From: CAZVIJ01 sp964626735
GTDB taxonomy: Bacteria > Patescibacteriota > Dojkabacteria > JAOAGR01
NCBI GenBank assembly: GCA_964626735.1
Contig: CAZVIJ010000008.1
Coordinates: 1-44,577, forward strand
Direction: 5' to 3'
DNA: 44,577 nt
Shown one piece after another: positions 24,527 through 32,296 of this stretch. The notes under the pieces were generated by a model, which had not been told where the DNA came from, ran no database searches, and was given only the letters and a program-made list of their open reading frames with translations. The translations under genes were made by a program, and so were the position numbers. Numbering within the stretch: the stretch's first letter is position 1; every line of letters begins with the position of its first letter.

Positions 24527-25237
24527 TCATCCATATTTCTCGAAATGGAGGGATTCTTTCGGGTACCCATACGCCTTGAGGTCTTCGGCGATGGCGTCAA
24601 CGTTTTTGTTTTGGCCGCAAATGTAAATTCTCGCGCCATCCAATACCGGCATTTGGGTTATGAAATCTTGGCAATGCCCTACCTCGCCTTTCCAGTTCTC
24701 GCTTGGTCGGGAGATAATCGGATGATTGTGGAAGTTGGGATATTTACCGGCAAGATCGGCAAATTCATCGAAGTAATAGCTTTCCGTGTCGTACCGCAAG
24801 CCGAAGTACAGGTAGATGTCGCGTGTCGATTTCTTGTTAACCAATAAATCCAGGATCATTGAACGGAATGGTGCGATGCCCGTTCCGGTCGCGACGAAGA
24901 TTATCGGATTTTCGTCTTCATAAGCATGCGTCTTTTCGAGGGTAAAAAAACCGAGCGGCCCGAGGACTTCGAAAATGTCCCGTACTTCCAACTCCTCGGC
25001 GAAAAGCGATCCGGGTCCTCCCGGCGCGGTATCGATAAGGAATTCAGCGGTATCGGTAGATGGCGCCGACGCGATGGAATACGAGCGGTTAACCCGATCG
25101 GCGATTCTAAACGAATAGTATTGTCCCGCGGTAAAGATTGGAAGTTTGTTTCCGTTCCCGTCGACGGTGACGACGAGGACATGGGGAGCTATCGTTTTCT
25201 TCTCGATAACTTTCACGTTCAATTTAACGGGAGGCAC
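24527..25237 (-). CDS. FAD/NAD(P)H oxidoreductase (ferredoxin reductase type)
   Basis: 236 residues. The FAD-binding barrel has RSYSIAS (binds the flavin) and GGPGSLFAEEL. The NAD(P) domain has ATGTGIAPFRSM and ends in YICGQNKNVDAI and HFEKYG. It moves electrons between NAD(P)H and a carrier such as ferredoxin or a flavoprotein; the partner is not in the window. I chose GTG 25237 over ATG 25252 because the extended -10 TGcTATACT covers the first codons of the longer reading and ends 5 bases before the GTG. No iron-sulfur domain is attached. Confidence 0.85.
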   Translation of the reverse strand: MPPVKLNVKVIEKKTIAPHVLVVTVDGNGNKLPIFTAGQYYSFRIADRVNRSYSIASAPSTDTAEFLIDTAPGGPGSLFAEELEVRDIFEVLGPLGFFTLEKTHAYEDENPIIFVATGTGIAPFRSMILDLLVNKKSTRDIYLYFGLRYDTESYYFDEFADLAGKYPNFHNHPIISRPSENWKGEVGHCQDFITQMPVLDGARIYICGQNKNVDAIAEDLKAYGYPKESLHFEKYG

Positions 25238-25242
25238 GTTGG

Positions 25243-25251
25243 AGTATAGCA
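25243..25251 (-). promoter_or_regulatory. Extended -10 (TGcTATACT) for the reductase
   Basis: Minus-strand TGn plus TATACT ending 5 bases before the GTG at 25237. Confidence 0.55.
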
Positions 25252-25266
25252 TAATCGAAATACGGC

Positions 25267-26028
25267 TTAGCGCGAATTGAACATGCGATCTACCCTTTTC
25301 CTGTATTGAGCGAGCATTACCGGATCGACATTCACCAGATCGATTCCAATTGCTGATCTCAGGATATTGTTTGTGAGCGAACGTAGATCGGCAAAACCTT
25401 CTTGTCTAGGGTTGAACGCCGTCCGAGCCCCCATTGAATTTATTCTCATTGCTGGATCCGCCTGTGCCATCACAAACCTCAGAAAGCCCGTAATATTTTC
25501 TTCACGCAAGAACCTTGCGAAAGCGACCCTAAATTGTTCTGTCGTTTCTTCACCAAGATCGAGTTGTCGAGGAAACTTGATACGGCCGTATTGATGGGTT
25601 ATCTTTCCTTCGGGCGACGACAGATTATTTTCCAATCTCCATCGATAATCCCAGCGAGGCAATGCATAGGCAATATCAAGAGTTCCATTGCTCTTGAGAT
25701 ACACACGGAGTGCTGCCATGAGCAGTCGGTCAACCTCGAAAGTGTTTCTGTCATCTTGGGGCAGTAATGCGTCTGCAATCCAAATGACTCGGGTACCCGT
25801 ATCGTCCGATCCGCGATACGTTAGTTCCCTGTGAGTCGCAAAGAGTGAAACCGATATGCAGTCTTCCGAATCATCGAATCTCAAACCGCTTGCTTCGAGC
25901 AATTGGCTCGTCAGCGCCGCAACGAATCTCGAATTGGGTAATGTAGGACCAAAAGCATCTACTGCTTGCATGTAATCGGAAAGGCCATCGGTGGTCTGCT
26001 GGGTTGGCCCCTCTCGGTAAAAGGACAT
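25267..26028 (-). CDS. Unknown protein, paralog A of a pair flanking tRNA-Thr
   Basis: 253 residues, soluble, no known domain. Landmarks are YMQAVDAF near the N-terminus, VIWIADAL, FLRFVMAQAD and LTNNILRSAIGIDLV. They line up in order with the gene at 26181-26960 (YFTAIDSF, VAYWIRDAA, LRNNIALIVNRSIGI), which shows common origin by duplication. A perfect extended -10 (TGaTATAAT) ends 5 bases before the ATG. No function can be given. Confidence 0.65.
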   Translation of the reverse strand: MSFYREGPTQQTTDGLSDYMQAVDAFGPTLPNSRFVAALTSQLLEASGLRFDDSEDCISVSLFATHRELTYRGSDDTGTRVIWIADALLPQDDRNTFEVDRLLMAALRVYLKSNGTLDIAYALPRWDYRWRLENNLSSPEGKITHQYGRIKFPRQLDLGEETTEQFRVAFARFLREENITGFLRFVMAQADPAMRINSMGARTAFNPRQEGFADLRSLTNNILRSAIGIDLVNVDPVMLAQYRKRVDRMFNSR

Positions 26029-26033
26029 GGATC

Positions 26034-26042
26034 ATTATATCA
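26034..26042 (-). promoter_or_regulatory. Extended -10 (TGaTATAAT) for paralog A
   Basis: Minus-strand TGn plus perfect TATAAT ending 5 bases before the ATG at 26028. Confidence 0.65.
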
Positions 26043-26052
26043 TGCCCGAAAA

Positions 26053-26128
26053 TGGAGCCACCTGAGGGACTCGGACCCTCGACCCTCGGTTTACGATACC
26101 GATGCTCTACCAACTGAGCTAAGGTGGC
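26053..26128 (-). tRNA. tRNA-Thr (anticodon CGU), CCA encoded, C55 in the T loop
   Basis: 76 bases on the minus strand. Acceptor GCCACCT pairs perfectly with AGGTGGC. The D arm is AGCTCAGTTGGTAGAGC. The anticodon stem TCGGT/ACCGA encloses loop ATCGTAA, so the anticodon is CGT. T stem GAGGG/CCCTC, discriminator T, CCA encoded. The T loop is TCCGAGT, with C at position 55 instead of the nearly universal T. Confidence 0.93.
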
Positions 26129-26141
26129 TAAAAACTTGGTT

Positions 26142-26150
26142 ATTTTAGCA
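26142..26150 (-). promoter_or_regulatory. Extended -10 (TGcTAAAAT) for tRNA-Thr
   Basis: Minus-strand TGn plus TAAAAT, 13 bases upstream of the mature 5' end. Confidence 0.45.
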
Positions 26151-26180
26151 TGCTTCTTTCGGTTTTATAAGAGGTCCACG

Positions 26181-26960
26181 TTACGCTCGGGCATGATTGA
26201 TCGCCTCCATGACATTACCGTGGTACAGGACGTAATCGGCTATCGTCAATCCCTCGTGTATGCCGATCGATCGATTCACGATGAGCGCGATGTTGTTGCG
26301 CAAGTTCCTGTATTTCGGATACGTATCGTCGATAGTAACGGTATCGCCATCCTCAAGCGGAAGCGAATGGGGATACAGATGCGAAAGGTCCAGAAGCCCG
26401 TTCTCGAAGAATTGTTGCGGTACGAAGTCTCCGGTCAATACAGCTTCCATGCAGCTGCGGACGATGTAGAGGGCGGAAGAGGAACTGATTTCGGGTCGTT
26501 GGCCTCCGGCGTATTTCGATAGACGATGGCCCATAATTCCTTGACGGAGATCAAGCGACGTCATCGAATAGCGCGAAGGGATCGCGGAGTAGCTGAATAC
26601 TACCTTGCCATCCCTTGAGATATTCGCTTTCATCGTTCCCCAAAAGCCGGGACTGCGTACATCATCCTCGGTTAAAGTCAGTTTTCCGAAATGGGCAGCG
26701 TCGCGAATCCAGTACGCGACGACCTCTCCTTGGGAAAATGCAGCGAACAGCGCTTCCCGATAGCTTTGCATATCCTTGATACCTACAAACTCTCGGTTCT
26801 CGCCTCCAAGTTCGCAGCCGAAACGCCGCAACATCACCTCGGAAAAGGCGGAAGCCCAAGGAATCGTATCTGCCGTGGCGGCAAAGCTGTCGATTGCTGT
26901 AAAGTATTCAACCCTATCGTCGTCTCGCTTGATCAGATCACCTTGGGTAAGCGTATTCAT
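26181..26960 (-). CDS. Unknown protein, paralog B of a pair flanking tRNA-Thr
   Basis: 259 residues, soluble. Shares collinear landmarks with the gene at 25267-26028: YFTAIDSF near the start, YWIRDAA, a central basic and aromatic block (AIPSRYSM against ALPRWDYR) and LRNNIALIVNRSIGI near the end. I set the start at ATG 26960 (MNTLTQGDL): a TATAAT ends 6 bases before it and lies inside the longer frame that starts at 26984. Function unknown; likely the same family as paralog A. Confidence 0.65.
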   Translation of the reverse strand: MNTLTQGDLIKRDDDRVEYFTAIDSFAATADTIPWASAFSEVMLRRFGCELGGENREFVGIKDMQSYREALFAAFSQGEVVAYWIRDAAHFGKLTLTEDDVRSPGFWGTMKANISRDGKVVFSYSAIPSRYSMTSLDLRQGIMGHRLSKYAGGQRPEISSSSALYIVRSCMEAVLTGDFVPQQFFENGLLDLSHLYPHSLPLEDGDTVTIDDTYPKYRNLRNNIALIVNRSIGIHEGLTIADYVLYHGNVMEAINHARA

Positions 26961-26966
26961 GAGCGG

Positions 26967-26972
26967 ATTATA
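26967..26972 (-). promoter_or_regulatory. -10 box TATAAT for paralog B
   Basis: Minus-strand perfect TATAAT ending 6 bases before the ATG at 26960. Confidence 0.65.
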
Positions 26973-27004
26973 GCAGCACGACACCGAAACCGGTAATACC
27001 GAGG

Positions 27005-27622
27005 TTATTCCTCGGTATTCGGCTTATTCATCTTGCCGTGGTAACCCATGAACGGATGGGAATAGACGACATAGTCCATAAGCTCTGAGTTCTCGAACCA
27101 AAGCTCGATTTCGAACTCAGCCTCGTCAGGAGCTCCCGAACCGTGAATCAAATTGTAGAATGGGCGCATCTGCTCGTTTGCCAGATCAGCGTTGTCCCAG
27201 CTGAAATCTCCGCGGATCGTACCGGGGGCTGCTTTAGCGGGTACTGTTTCGCCGATGAGCTTTCTTCCGATAGCAATAGCTTCGGGACCTTCCCAAACCA
27301 TCGCAAGCACCGGGCCGAAACTTAGGTAGTCGACATTCCATTGCTTGATCATCTTGCCGACCTCGATTGGATCTTCAGTACCAAGCCGCTCCATAGCGTC
27401 GATACCTTTGGTCTTGTATTCGTCGAGCGTTCGGTTGCCGGCTCGAGCAAGCCATTCTTCAGTCGTCGGATAATGCTTATGTCCCATATCTTCCGATGCC
27501 TGGATGAACTCCATGGCAACGAGTTTTAAGCCGACTCGTTCGAACCGCTTGATGATCTCCCCCATCAAGCCTCGGGCTACAGCGTCGTGTTTGCAGATTA
27601 TTAATGTTCTTTGGATTTTCAT
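27005..27622 (-). CDS. ndk: Nucleoside diphosphate kinase, second tandem copy
   Basis: Balances nucleoside triphosphate pools by a phospho-histidine ping-pong reaction. 205 residues, about 60 longer than standard NDK because of an insertion between the second helix and the strand before AMVWEGPEA. The active-site stretch is NLIHGSGAPDEAEFEI: the His is kept, but the family's HGSDS reads HGSGA. The N-terminal IKPD reads CKHD. RKLIGETVPAKAAPGTIRGDF is intact. It lies 6 bases after the other NDK gene and surely shares its transcript. The pair may form a mixed oligomer; this is inference. Confidence 0.88.
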   Translation of the reverse strand: MKIQRTLIICKHDAVARGLMGEIIKRFERVGLKLVAMEFIQASEDMGHKHYPTTEEWLARAGNRTLDEYKTKGIDAMERLGTEDPIEVGKMIKQWNVDYLSFGPVLAMVWEGPEAIAIGRKLIGETVPAKAAPGTIRGDFSWDNADLANEQMRPFYNLIHGSGAPDEAEFEIELWFENSELMDYVVYSHPFMGYHGKMNKPNTEE

Positions 27623-27628
27623 GATGGT

Positions 27629-28243
27629 TTAGTTGAATGCTTCGAATGCTCCTACGTAATCGATTCGGTCGTAATTGCCCAGATACTTGTAGTTGTCGCC
27701 GAACCAGTGGCTGATTTCTCGCGCTGCCGATTCCGGGGAATCGGAGATGTGGATAAGGGTATTGAATGCGATACGTCCCGACTTGATAGCGAGCATTGGC
27801 GTATCGAATGCGTAATCGCCGCGGATTGAACCGGGAGCGGATAATTCGGGCAAGGTGCTGCCGGCGAGCTTTCGGACGAGCTGGATTGCATGGTTGCCTT
27901 CCCATACCATGATAACGAGCGGTCCTGACATCAACAGATCGACAAGTCCGTTATAGACTTGCTCTCCGAGTTCCATGATATCGGATGTTCCCATGTCTTT
28001 CTCGATCCTATCCTTGTCGCCTCCGTAATTGGTAAGCGTCTTGTTGCCGAGATTCTCTATCCAGGCCTTATCGTCATGGGGGTAGTTGCCTTCAGCCTGC
28101 TCCCTCGTAGCCTTAATCATTCTGCAGGCGACGAGCTTAAGCCCCACGCCCTCGAATTTGTTAAATATTGTTCCGATCAAACCGCGTTTCACCCCGTCTG
28201 GCTTGATCATCACAAATGTCCGTTCTATGGATTCAAAGTTCAT
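27629..28243 (-). CDS. ndk: Nucleoside diphosphate kinase, first tandem copy
   Basis: 204 residues, same enlarged form as the next gene. It has a canonical FVMIKPDGVKRGLIG start and keeps LSAPGSIRGDYAFDT. The active-site stretch NTLIHISDSPESAAREI keeps the catalytic His and the SDS that the second copy has lost, but has Ile where Gly is usual. So the two copies have lost different conserved positions. First gene of a two-gene unit; the best -10 (TATGAT) lies 17 bases upstream of the ATG, giving a short leader without a visible Shine-Dalgarno. Confidence 0.9.
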   Translation of the reverse strand: MNFESIERTFVMIKPDGVKRGLIGTIFNKFEGVGLKLVACRMIKATREQAEGNYPHDDKAWIENLGNKTLTNYGGDKDRIEKDMGTSDIMELGEQVYNGLVDLLMSGPLVIMVWEGNHAIQLVRKLAGSTLPELSAPGSIRGDYAFDTPMLAIKSGRIAFNTLIHISDSPESAAREISHWFGDNYKYLGNYDRIDYVGAFEAFN

Positions 28244-28332
28244 GATTCGTAACGTGTGCGATCATAGCACCTATACCGTATTTAGTTAAGCCAACTTTAC
28301 CGCGCAAATATGTACCCCGAGCGTCAAAGTAG

Positions 28333-28338
28333 TAATAT
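28333..28338 (+). promoter_or_regulatory. -10 box TAATAT for the nucleotidyltransferase operon
   Basis: Ends 6 bases before the ATG at 28345. Confidence 0.5.
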
Positions 28339-28344
28339 ACGACG

Positions 28345-29100
28345 ATGAAAGCCTTTATCTTCGCCGGCGGCCTCGGAACCAGGCTCAGACCTTATACCTA
28401 CGAGACGCCAAAGCCTCTGCTTCCGCTTCTCGGCAAGCCGATGATCGAATACCTCATATCGTACGTATCGCGCGTCGGCATTACGGACATAACCATCAAT
28501 ACGTTTCATCTAGCCGAGCAATTCGAATACTTGCCAGAACTCGCCAAGAATTACGGCGTAACTCTTTCCATCAGCAGACAACCGGCACTCTTCGAACAAG
28601 CAGGCGACCTAGCCTATGCTGAAGATTTCTTACACTCCTTACGCGACGACGAAGTATTTTTCGCGATGAATGCAGATACGATCTTCTCTATGCCAGAGAA
28701 TATTTTCATGCGGCTAACCGACGATGTCGATTACGAATGCCCGTTACTCGTAGTAGGCGCCAAAACCAACATTGAACCGCTTGGGTATGCGGGCAACCGT
28801 CTTATCATGCATAAGGAATTTCTGTACAAAGAATCATTCGCGCAGCTTTCTGGTATCGAGCGCGGGGATTACTTCGGCGTACTCGCCATACACGCTTCAG
28901 TCAGAACTTTCCTCAAGGAGAAAGGAATCGTCGACTCGCTCTTCCCGAAAGACGGTTTGATCCACCGACTTATAAGCGCCGATAAGCAAGTGCTGTATGA
29001 AATACCGGGAACGTTTGAGCGAATTGAAATAGGTACCGTCGAGGATTACGATAGTTATCGAAGCAACGACGAAATAATTAAACTGCTCAATACTTTATGA
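28345..29100 (+). CDS. Sugar-phosphate nucleotidyltransferase (MurU/RmlA-like)
   Basis: 251 residues with the classic N-terminal signature FAGGLGTRLRPYTYETPKPL for NTP binding, followed by KPMIEYLI and the metal-binding Asp in FFAMNADTIF. It joins an NTP to a sugar 1-phosphate. The short length without a hexapeptide tail resembles MurU (MurNAc-1-P uridylyltransferase) or a mannose-1-P guanylyltransferase; the substrate is not certain. It overlaps the next gene by 4 bases and is followed by a PgeF homolog, so a role in peptidoglycan recycling is possible. Confidence 0.85.
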   Translation: MKAFIFAGGLGTRLRPYTYETPKPLLPLLGKPMIEYLISYVSRVGITDITINTFHLAEQFEYLPELAKNYGVTLSISRQPALFEQAGDLAYAEDFLHSLRDDEVFFAMNADTIFSMPENIFMRLTDDVDYECPLLVVGAKTNIEPLGYAGNRLIMHKEFLYKESFAQLSGIERGDYFGVLAIHASVRTFLKEKGIVDSLFPKDGLIHRLISADKQVLYEIPGTFERIEIGTVEDYDSYRSNDEIIKLLNTL

Positions 29101-29684
29101 AGGATGGATTCCGCGTAAATTTAACTGGCGAGACGAGATCGGCATTTTTAATTACTCAAGACAAAGCCGGTAAAGTATTTTTCCTTAATCGTGAGGATCA
29201 TGCCGGCTTCGAGTTACCGGGCGGCGGACTAAAGCCGCATGAACGTAACGACCCTATTGCTGGTCTACAAAGAGAAACTGAAGTCGAAGGTGGTATTACA
29301 CCGAAGCGTGAATCATTATCGCTGTTTGCCCGTTACATCGATCCGAACAGAAATTGGGTTAACGTATACCACACCATTATTGATGGAGTAAACATCGTTC
29401 CCATCCTCGGCTCATTCAAGAAGAGGCCCGAAGGACATCCTTATGCTGGTCTTTACACATCGGATCATACTCAATTCGCCTTCTTCTATCCTTCACAAGT
29501 CGAGCAGTATGTCTATGCCGAACCCGGTACAGCTCCTTTGGGCGCAGGAATCATGTTTGAGGTAGTTGCACGCTTGGGTAATCCTAAGTTTCCGGGATTT
29601 CGCTATGATTTCGATACTCTATCTACCCCGGACGATGTTGTTTTTTTCAGAAGAGATCAGAGAGATTCTATCATCGATTCATAA
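29097..29684 (+). CDS. Nudix-like hydrolase
   Basis: 195 residues. The N-terminal half has AFLITQDKAGKVFFLNRED, FELPGGGLKPHE and a Nudix-like box ending in QRETEVEGGI. The box differs from consensus: nine residues instead of seven separate the Glu and the RE, and one of the two catalytic Glu is Val. Activity may be altered. It starts 4 bases inside the nucleotidyltransferase gene (ATGA overlap), which implies translational coupling; it could hydrolyse a nucleotide or nucleotide sugar. Confidence 0.65.
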   Translation: MKDGFRVNLTGETRSAFLITQDKAGKVFFLNREDHAGFELPGGGLKPHERNDPIAGLQRETEVEGGITPKRESLSLFARYIDPNRNWVNVYHTIIDGVNIVPILGSFKKRPEGHPYAGLYTSDHTQFAFFYPSQVEQYVYAEPGTAPLGAGIMFEVVARLGNPKFPGFRYDFDTLSTPDDVVFFRRDQRDSIIDS

Positions 29685-29690
29685 TCCAAT

Positions 29691-30524
29691 ATGTACACCG
29701 ATAAAATATTCCAACTTAATGAAAAAACTGGCGGTTTTCCCAGGATAATTCCTTCTCATATCCATCATGGTTTTTCTTGGGGACATAAAGCAAAAAACCT
29801 TAGCGAGAATCCTAATTTCGGGATACCGGAAGAAACCAGGAGGTACGCAGAGGAATTTCTTGCCGGTCTGAATATTGCTCCCATCGTACATGCATGTTTT
29901 ATGGACGTACAACATGGCGAGGAGATCGTCGTTGTAGACGACGACACCTACCTCCTCCCTAACGAGGCTGATAATGGCCGACGATATTATGTATGTGACG
30001 CTCTTTTCACGAAACTGGTCAATATCCCGATCATTGGACTGCCCGGCGACTGCACGATGTCTATCGTGTACGCGAAAGACAAGAACGGCGAGGAGATCGT
30101 GGGGTTAATCCATGCGGGACGAGCAGGACTTGGTTTTGAGTTGCCGAAGAAAGCAATGGAATTTTTAATTCGAGCCATGGAGTGCGATCCTCATAGCATC
30201 TACGTAGGTACACCGCCCTCTATAGGGAAAAAGTATCATACCGTCCCCCTTTCTGATCTGCACAACAAGGACGTATGGGAAAATTACCTGACACTCGATG
30301 GAGACTTGGCTCATCTTGATGGTGTCACGTTGCTACATGACCAACTTCTTGAGGCAGGGATACCTGAGGAAAATTTCATAATCGAAACAATCGATAATTA
30401 TGAAGCGGCTTCTGAGGGGGTTTCTTTTTCACATCGTTACGCTGTAACGCAAAATAAACAGAACGGACGGTTTATGGTGGTTGTAGAAAAGCATGCTACA
30501 TCACCCCGAAGCTCTCGTCGATGA
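29691..30524 (+). CDS. pgeF: PgeF/YfiH family (laccase-domain) protein
   Basis: 277 residues. The family makes peptidoglycan with the correct first residue (PgeF removes wrongly built UDP-MurNAc-Ser); other members act on nucleosides (purine nucleoside phosphorylase/adenosine deaminase-like). Metal/catalytic signatures are MDVQHG, PGDC, HAGRAG (usually HAGWRG) and GTPPSIGKKYHTV. It is 6 bases after the Nudix-like gene. Its 3' end overlaps the convergent AAA+ gene by 29 bases, so its last residues (KHATSPRSSRR) also serve as antisense to that gene. Confidence 0.83.
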   Translation: MYTDKIFQLNEKTGGFPRIIPSHIHHGFSWGHKAKNLSENPNFGIPEETRRYAEEFLAGLNIAPIVHACFMDVQHGEEIVVVDDDTYLLPNEADNGRRYYVCDALFTKLVNIPIIGLPGDCTMSIVYAKDKNGEEIVGLIHAGRAGLGFELPKKAMEFLIRAMECDPHSIYVGTPPSIGKKYHTVPLSDLHNKDVWENYLTLDGDLAHLDGVTLLHDQLLEAGIPEENFIIETIDNYEAASEGVSFSHRYAVTQNKQNGRFMVVVEKHATSPRSSRR

Positions 30525-31578
30525 ACGACTTGGCGTTCTTGCCGGTGATGAGCACCTTCTTAGCGCGCTGCAATACGATGATCTTCGCGACTTTGCGGCA
30601 GATCGAGTAGATGTTCCGCTTGAGCTGTCGAATGCCGGCGTCGAATCCGAGCGGGCGGACAATGGTTTCCCATGCGTCATCAGAGAACTCGAGCTGGTCT
30701 GCTGTTAGGCCCACTTCCTTCATGATTTCCGGCAACACGTAATTGCGTCCGATCACCATCTTTTCTTCATCGGAGTACGAATAGAACCTGACGATTTCAA
30801 GACGGTCCAGGAGCGCGGCGGAGATATTGCCCAAGTTATTGGCGGTGCAGATGAAGAACACTTTCGAAAGGTCGAGCGGATAGTCGATGTAGTGGTCGCG
30901 GAAATTCGGGTTCTGCTCGGGATCGAGGATCTCCAGGAGGATAGCCATGAAATCTTTTCGGAGCGCAATATTTCCGGAGACCTTGTCGATCTCGTCGAGG
31001 ATGATTAGCGGGTTCATGCTTTGCGCCTTGATAAGGCCTTTTACTATCTGGCCTGGTTCGGCGTCCGGTTCCGTTTTGGGCTTTCCGCGAAGCTCGAACG
31101 TTGATCCGAGACCACCCATAGCGATACGCACCGTCTGTCGGCCCATTGCCTCGCCGATCGCTTTGGCAAGACTCGTCTTACCGATACCCTGCAGTCCGAC
31201 GAAGCACATGATCGGCGCGTTCACGACCTCGTTTCCCTCTTGCGAAGCCTTGAGGTTCATGATGGATACGTATTCGAGGATCCTCTCCTTTACCTTCTCG
31301 ATACCGTAGGAATGTTTGTCGAGCGTTTTCTTTACGTTGGGGAGGGACAAGTTATCTTGCGTATACTTACCCCACGGTATGCTCGAAAGCCAGTCGATGT
31401 ATTTCGAGAGATTCTCGTATTCGGTCGAAAAGCCACCCAGCGCCGCGGTCTTTACCATACGGTTAATCCTACGCTCGATATCTTCGAGGATATCGGGAGG
31501 GCAATTCGCGCCGGTGATTTTCTCGTGCAGGAATTTGATATCCTCATCAATGGACGTACTGTTGAATGAAGGGCTCAC
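30496..31578 (-). CDS. Lon-type AAA+ ATPase module without protease domain
   Basis: 360 residues. It starts with the helical linker of Lon (SKYIDWLSSIPWGKYTQDN) and continues with the Lon ATPase: Walker A GLQGIGKTS (Lys134), pore region FELRGKPKTEP, Walker B LIILDEID, LLEILDPEQN, DHYIDYPLDLSKVFFICTAN and sensor-2 region GFDAGIRQLKRNI. It lacks both the N-terminal substrate domain and the C-terminal Ser-Lys protease domain. It stops where the protease would begin, and the DNA beyond codes for PgeF on the other strand, so this is not a simple frameshift. Likely an unfoldase or remodelling ATPase. GTG start, with TAAATT 8 bases upstream. Confidence 0.88.
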   Translation of the reverse strand: MSPSFNSTSIDEDIKFLHEKITGANCPPDILEDIERRINRMVKTAALGGFSTEYENLSKYIDWLSSIPWGKYTQDNLSLPNVKKTLDKHSYGIEKVKERILEYVSIMNLKASQEGNEVVNAPIMCFVGLQGIGKTSLAKAIGEAMGRQTVRIAMGGLGSTFELRGKPKTEPDAEPGQIVKGLIKAQSMNPLIILDEIDKVSGNIALRKDFMAILLEILDPEQNPNFRDHYIDYPLDLSKVFFICTANNLGNISAALLDRLEIVRFYSYSDEEKMVIGRNYVLPEIMKEVGLTADQLEFSDDAWETIVRPLGFDAGIRQLKRNIYSICRKVAKIIVLQRAKKVLITGKNAKSFIDESFGVM

Positions 31579-31688
31579 GTTACCGTAATTTATTGCAAAT
31601 AAGGGATTTTTGCAAGGTTGCCCGCATTACGCCGCCACCAATCGCGCACCATACCTGCCATATGGAAAGCTACTGAATACTTCTTCAC

Positions 31689-31717
31689 TTGGCTGAATCG
31701 AAAGCCAGTTTTATACT
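31689..31717 (+). promoter_or_regulatory. Promoter TTGGCT-17-TATACT
   Basis: -35 TTGGCT (31689-31694), 17-base spacer, TATACT (31712-31717), then 6 bases to the ATG at 31724. Confidence 0.55.
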
Positions 31718-31723
31718 TCAACC

Positions 31724-32269
31724 ATGATTTCACTGGGAGATTTAAACGCTGCACGATTTCATAAGCGTCATGAGCTCGGCTTGCCAAACATGGATCAAGC
31801 TGAGATCGAGGCGAGGAGGTTTTTGATATCCATGTTCTCGTTGCTGGCGGTGCATCAACTACTACGGCATGGAATACCTCGTGATGATTTAGACAGGCCG
31901 AACCATGCTCAACGGTACCATTGTTTCTTTAGTTTAGAGGAATATAACGCAGTTATGGAAATTTCTTCGAACCATGGCGTCGATAGGAAATCCCTTGAGT
32001 TGCTCGGCAGAAACGGCGGAGGCGGCCTTTTTGTATACATTTACAATATCTGGGGCGATCAAGTGATCGGCATCCAAGCACCATGCAATCCAAGGATGGT
32101 AAGCGATCATGATGTTTGGAATTTATCGCACTACACGGTTCCCGAACTGGGGGGGATACTTCCCTACTTGGTCACCGATAATGCAATCAGCCAAGACGAG
32201 TATCGCGGTTTTATATATCCCACCCGACTCGAACGCGAGTCATTGGCGAACGCGCTCTTACTGCAATGA
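31724..32269 (+). CDS. Unknown soluble protein
   Basis: 181 residues, no recognisable family. The centre has GRNGGGGLFVYIYNIWGDQVIGIQAPC, a beta-hairpin-like core, and the N-terminus is His/Arg-rich (AARFHKRHELG). A promoter with leaderless spacing supports it as a gene. The next gene (degenerate ATPase) is 27 bases downstream, has its own -10, and may be functionally linked. Confidence 0.6.
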   Translation: MISLGDLNAARFHKRHELGLPNMDQAEIEARRFLISMFSLLAVHQLLRHGIPRDDLDRPNHAQRYHCFFSLEEYNAVMEISSNHGVDRKSLELLGRNGGGGLFVYIYNIWGDQVIGIQAPCNPRMVSDHDVWNLSHYTVPELGGILPYLVTDNAISQDEYRGFIYPTRLERESLANALLLQ

Positions 32270-32283
32270 TCATGCCGATTTAG

Positions 32284-32289
32284 TATGAT
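32284..32289 (+). promoter_or_regulatory. -10 box TATGAT for the P-loop gene
   Basis: Ends 7 bases before the ATG at 32297 and overlaps the upstream in-frame ATG 32285, which argues for the later start. Confidence 0.45.
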
Positions 32290-32296
32290 CGGCATT

